Part shown: piece after piece, positions 5,946-7,486 of the stretch
How the letters are laid out: the number at the start of each line of letters is the position of its first letter
Position numbering within the stretch: position 1 is the first letter of the stretch
Assembly (NCBI GenBank): GCA_934589155.1
Contig: CAKTNP010000047.1
Span: forward strand, 1-7,486
From: an uncultured Oscillospiraceae bacterium
GTDB taxonomy: Bacteria > Bacillota > Clostridia > Oscillospirales > Oscillospiraceae
DNA length: 7,486 bases
Reading direction: 5' to 3'
The notes under the pieces: generated by a model
Seen by the model: the letters and a program-made list of their open reading frames with translations, nothing else
What the model was told of the DNA's origin: nothing
The model's database searches: none
Made by a program: the position numbers and the translations under genes

Positions 5946-5976
5946 AAAAACGGCCCCGGGCACACGCCCGGGGCCG
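5946..5976 (-). terminator. Terminator hairpin between convergent genes
   Basis: CGGCCCCGGGC (5951-5961) pairs perfectly with GCCCGGGGCCG (5966-5976), loop ACAC. On the minus strand it is followed by TTTTTGCC, so it best fits termination of the membrane protein transcript about 150 bases after its stop codon. On the plus strand there is no U-tract, but the hairpin begins only 10 bases after the nucleotidyltransferase stop and may serve both. Confidence 0.75.
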
Positions 5977-6123
5977 AAGTCATATAGGGGTCGCTCTCTG
6001 TATCCGCACCGTTGGCACCTATCCATGGGTCACGCTTATTATAAAGCGGATACCCGGGAAGGGGGAAGATATGGGTCGATTTATGAGCAGCTATGAAATT
6101 TATGAGTTATGGGGCCGGCGGGG
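5977..6123. other. Convergent intergenic region with an inverted repeat
   Basis: No convincing gene is seen. GTATCCGC (6000-6007) and GCGGATAC (6046-6053) are perfect inverted copies 38 bases apart. The gap contains a weak plus-strand promoter-like pair (TTGGCA 6012-6017, TATTAT 6037-6042, 19-base spacer). Downstream, AAGGGGGAAG precedes ATG 6071 and a 40-codon frame that ends at 6193 and overlaps the end of the membrane protein gene on the other strand. This could be a small RNA or small protein gene, or nothing. Confidence 0.3.
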
Positions 6124-7203
6124 CTATTTTTTGCAGTTTTCCGTATTGATATATCCAGGCTTGAAGAAAAGGTACACGAAGCGGCGGGAGTAGCGCTCCG
6201 GGTGGCGGCCAACGCGGATGGACATGACCAAGAGGAAGACCATAATCAGCGCAAAGAAACCGGAAACACGGCAGAGCACCAGCATATTGCTCCGCAGATA
6301 TTGACGGTGTTCCACGATGGTCAGATACGCGGTGCCATCCCGGCCGGAAATGCTCCACAATTCATAGGTCTTCCCGTTCTTCGACACTGTGTACCGCACC
6401 CGGAACTGCACTCCGGAATCGCACCGGTCCAGGAAGGAATTGGGATCCGTCAGTTGGCGCAGATAGGCGGAGACCTCATAGCGTACAGCGGATGAGGACT
6501 CCGTGTAGAGCATAAGATTCCCCCGCCGCACCTCATACCGGGAAAAGGTCACGTCCGCAGATTCCAAAGGCGGGTCGGCATCCGTTCGGCCGCTGAAAAA
6601 CACAAGGGCCAGCATGCCGATAGCCAAAAGGGCAAGGACTCCATAGAGAATAAGAATGGAACCGGATCCGTTTCCATTTCCGTTAAAAACGTCCCACTTA
6701 GGGCGCTTTCTGGGAATGGCGCTGCCGTTATGACGGGCTGCGTACTGCTTCTGGGCCTGGGCGAGGAAGGCATCCTTTCCGGAGAAAGAGAAATCCACCC
6801 GGGCTGCCCGTTTGCCGATCCACAGAATAACGTCCTGGCCCGTGAAGCCGGAAATGGCGGTAATATCCCCGTAAGAGTACCGGCGGCAGCGGCCCCAGAT
6901 GTTATACCGGGAAAAACCGTCCTCGTCATAGATAATCCGGACATTTCGGGCATCCAGGATCAGCATACCGCCCACAAGGGCCAGAAACGAAAAGAGCAGC
7001 GGAAGCCAAGGATCATATTCGGTCCGCCATGTGAACAGGGTTATAATCAGCAAAATGGCATCCAGGAAAAGGAGGAAGGCCAGGAACCCCCTAGGCGTCT
7101 CTGCTGCGGCATTCTCCGAGCGCCGGGGAAACAAAAGCGTGAGAACGCCCAGGGCCAGGGCTCCAAGGGAGCACAGGGTGAAACAGCAGAGAAGATACGC
7201 CAC
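6124..7203 (-). CDS. Multi-pass membrane protein with PH-like cytoplasmic domain
   Basis: 359 residues from a GTG start at 7203. The ribosome binding site AAAGGCGGTGATC is almost a full complement of the 16S rRNA tail, and an extended -10 promoter lies about 30 bases upstream. Five hydrophobic segments are visible: about 3-25, 40-58, 66-84, 183-203 and 308-329. Between the third and fourth lies a soluble region (about 85-165) with DEDGFSRYNIWGRCRRYSY and DITAISGF, a pattern like bacterial PH (YcxB-like) domains. Between the fourth and fifth is a roughly 100-residue region likely outside the cell (VTFSRYEVRRGNLMLY). The C-terminus is Arg-rich and should be cytoplasmic. No enzyme motif is seen. 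Function unknown: the family resembles conserved clostridial membrane proteins without an assigned role. It is transcribed alone. Confidence 0.85.
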   Translation of the reverse strand: MAYLLCCFTLCSLGALALGVLTLLFPRRSENAAAETPRGFLAFLLFLDAILLIITLFTWRTEYDPWLPLLFSFLALVGGMLILDARNVRIIYDEDGFSRYNIWGRCRRYSYGDITAISGFTGQDVILWIGKRAARVDFSFSGKDAFLAQAQKQYAARHNGSAIPRKRPKWDVFNGNGNGSGSILILYGVLALLAIGMLALVFFSGRTDADPPLESADVTFSRYEVRRGNLMLYTESSSAVRYEVSAYLRQLTDPNSFLDRCDSGVQFRVRYTVSKNGKTYELWSISGRDGTAYLTIVEHRQYLRSNMLVLCRVSGFFALIMVFLLVMSIRVGRHPERYSRRFVYLFFKPGYINTENCKK

Positions 7204-7232
7204 AGGATCACCGCCTTTTACAGGATGGGGAT

Positions 7233-7241
7233 ATTATAGCA
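7233..7241 (-). promoter_or_regulatory. Extended -10 promoter of the membrane protein gene
   Basis: The minus strand reads TGCTATAAT (TATAAT at 7233-7238, TG extension at 7239-7241), with no clear -35 box. Transcription would start near 7226, about 25 bases before the GTG start. The element matches the left-edge gene's promoter. Confidence 0.7.
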
Positions 7242-7299
7242 TAAGACAGGATGATCTCCCAGAGGCAAAAATCCAAACGCAGGAAATTGTTGGAGCACG

Positions 7300-7331
7300 A
7301 AAAAACGGCAGGTATCAAAAGATACCTGCCG
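7300..7331 (-). terminator. Terminator downstream of the tRNA-Ser 3' end
   Basis: CGGCAGGTATC (7306-7316) pairs perfectly with GATACCTGCCG (7321-7331), loop AAAA. On the minus strand it is followed by six T residues (7300-7305). It begins four bases after the encoded CCA of the tRNA fragment, as expected for the native terminator of that tRNA gene. Confidence 0.9.
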
Positions 7332-7335
7332 GGCG

Positions 7336-7393
7336 TGGCGGAGATGGGGGGATTCGAACCCCCGGACGGTTGCCCGTCAACTGATTTCGAGTC
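7336..7393 (-). tRNA. 3' half of tRNA-Ser(CGA), 5' half missing; probable attachment site
   Basis: Read on the minus strand, the sequence from 7393 gives anticodon loop CTCGAAA (anticodon CGA). It continues with the long serine-type variable arm containing TTGACGGGCAACCGTC, a perfect T-arm (GGGGGTTCGAATCCCCC) and the acceptor strand CATCTCC-G-CCA. The matching 5' parts (an acceptor strand of GGAGATG type, D-arm, and a 5' anticodon strand able to pair) are absent: only the two bases nearest the loop pair, then homology stops. The DNA beyond 7393 is unrelated to any tRNA. A tRNA broken at the anticodon loop with its 3' end and terminator kept is the usual footprint of a tyrosine-recombinase integrative element. 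The intact copy should be at the element's other end. Confidence 0.82.
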
Positions 7394-7486
7394 TTGTTCG
7401 CACTTGGTACTTTCGTGTCTGCTGTGGTCGGTGGCGGCAGTTTTGGAAACGGCGAAAACCCTTGTGCTGCAACGGATTTCGGACGC
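7394..7486. mobile_element. Probable end of an integrative element inserted in tRNA-Ser
   Basis: These 93 bases replace the expected 5' half of the tRNA. No gene is visible. GATTTCG of the anticodon region (7383-7389) recurs at 7475-7481, possibly by chance. The assignment rests on the broken tRNA alone; the element itself lies outside the window. Confidence 0.45.

Noticed and set aside
6730..7239. Plus-strand open frame opposite the membrane protein gene
   Set aside because: Antisense to a gene with a near-perfect Shine-Dalgarno sequence and clear membrane helices; composition is that of a shadow frame.
7336..7486. Group I intron interrupting the tRNA
   Set aside because: The break lies in the 5' anticodon strand, just ahead of the loop, and the 5' half is not seen within the 93 bases available. 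An intron cannot be fully excluded, but an attachment site explains the data better.
1..7486. CRISPR array or insertion sequence
   Set aside because: No regularly spaced repeats and no transposase-like frame or terminal inverted repeats were found.

Overview
The window looks like chromosomal DNA from a GC-rich gut-type Firmicute (Clostridia, Oscillospiraceae-like). This is an inference from strong AGGAGG-type ribosome binding sites, extended -10 promoters (TGCTATAAT), a tRNA with encoded CCA, Rho-independent terminators and the protein families present. No species can be named from the sequence alone.

Left part (1-3110), all on the minus strand: the 5' part of an unrecognised gene runs off the left edge (start at 398). 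It is followed by a two-gene tldD-tldE operon encoding the TldD/TldE (PmbA) metalloprotease pair. The operon has a recognisable promoter (3146-3174), overlapping stop and Shine-Dalgarno signals between the genes, and a strong terminator (495-545).

Middle part (3110-5940), plus strand: a locus that looks like a ribosomally made, post-translationally modified peptide (RiPP) cluster, partly decayed. In order it holds: (i) the C-terminal SPASM half of a radical SAM peptide maturase with no radical SAM core; (ii) three small peptide genes, most of them too short for routine gene calling (57, 46 and 42 residues), sharing an N-terminal pattern Y-x-x-A-[E/D]-[L/M]-[E/K]-I and a Cys near residue 25, with unrelated C-terminal ends; (iii) an 85-residue PqqD-like protein, the fold that binds RiPP leader peptides; (iv) a PF14907-type nucleotidyltransferase. 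This is the most interesting part of the window. If the reading is right, the short peptides are precursors, PqqD the leader-binding element, the SPASM protein the remnant of the maturase, and the divergently transcribed TldD/TldE a possible leader-removing protease by analogy with microcin B17.

Right part (5941-7486): a convergent intergenic region with a terminator and an unexplained inverted repeat. Next comes a minus-strand five-helix membrane protein with a PH-like cytoplasmic domain. At the right edge lies the 3' half of a tRNA-Ser(CGA) with its own terminator. The tRNA sequence breaks off inside the anticodon arm, as expected at the junction of an integrative element inserted in a tRNA gene. 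The element would lie beyond the right edge, so everything left of about 7393 is probably the host chromosome.
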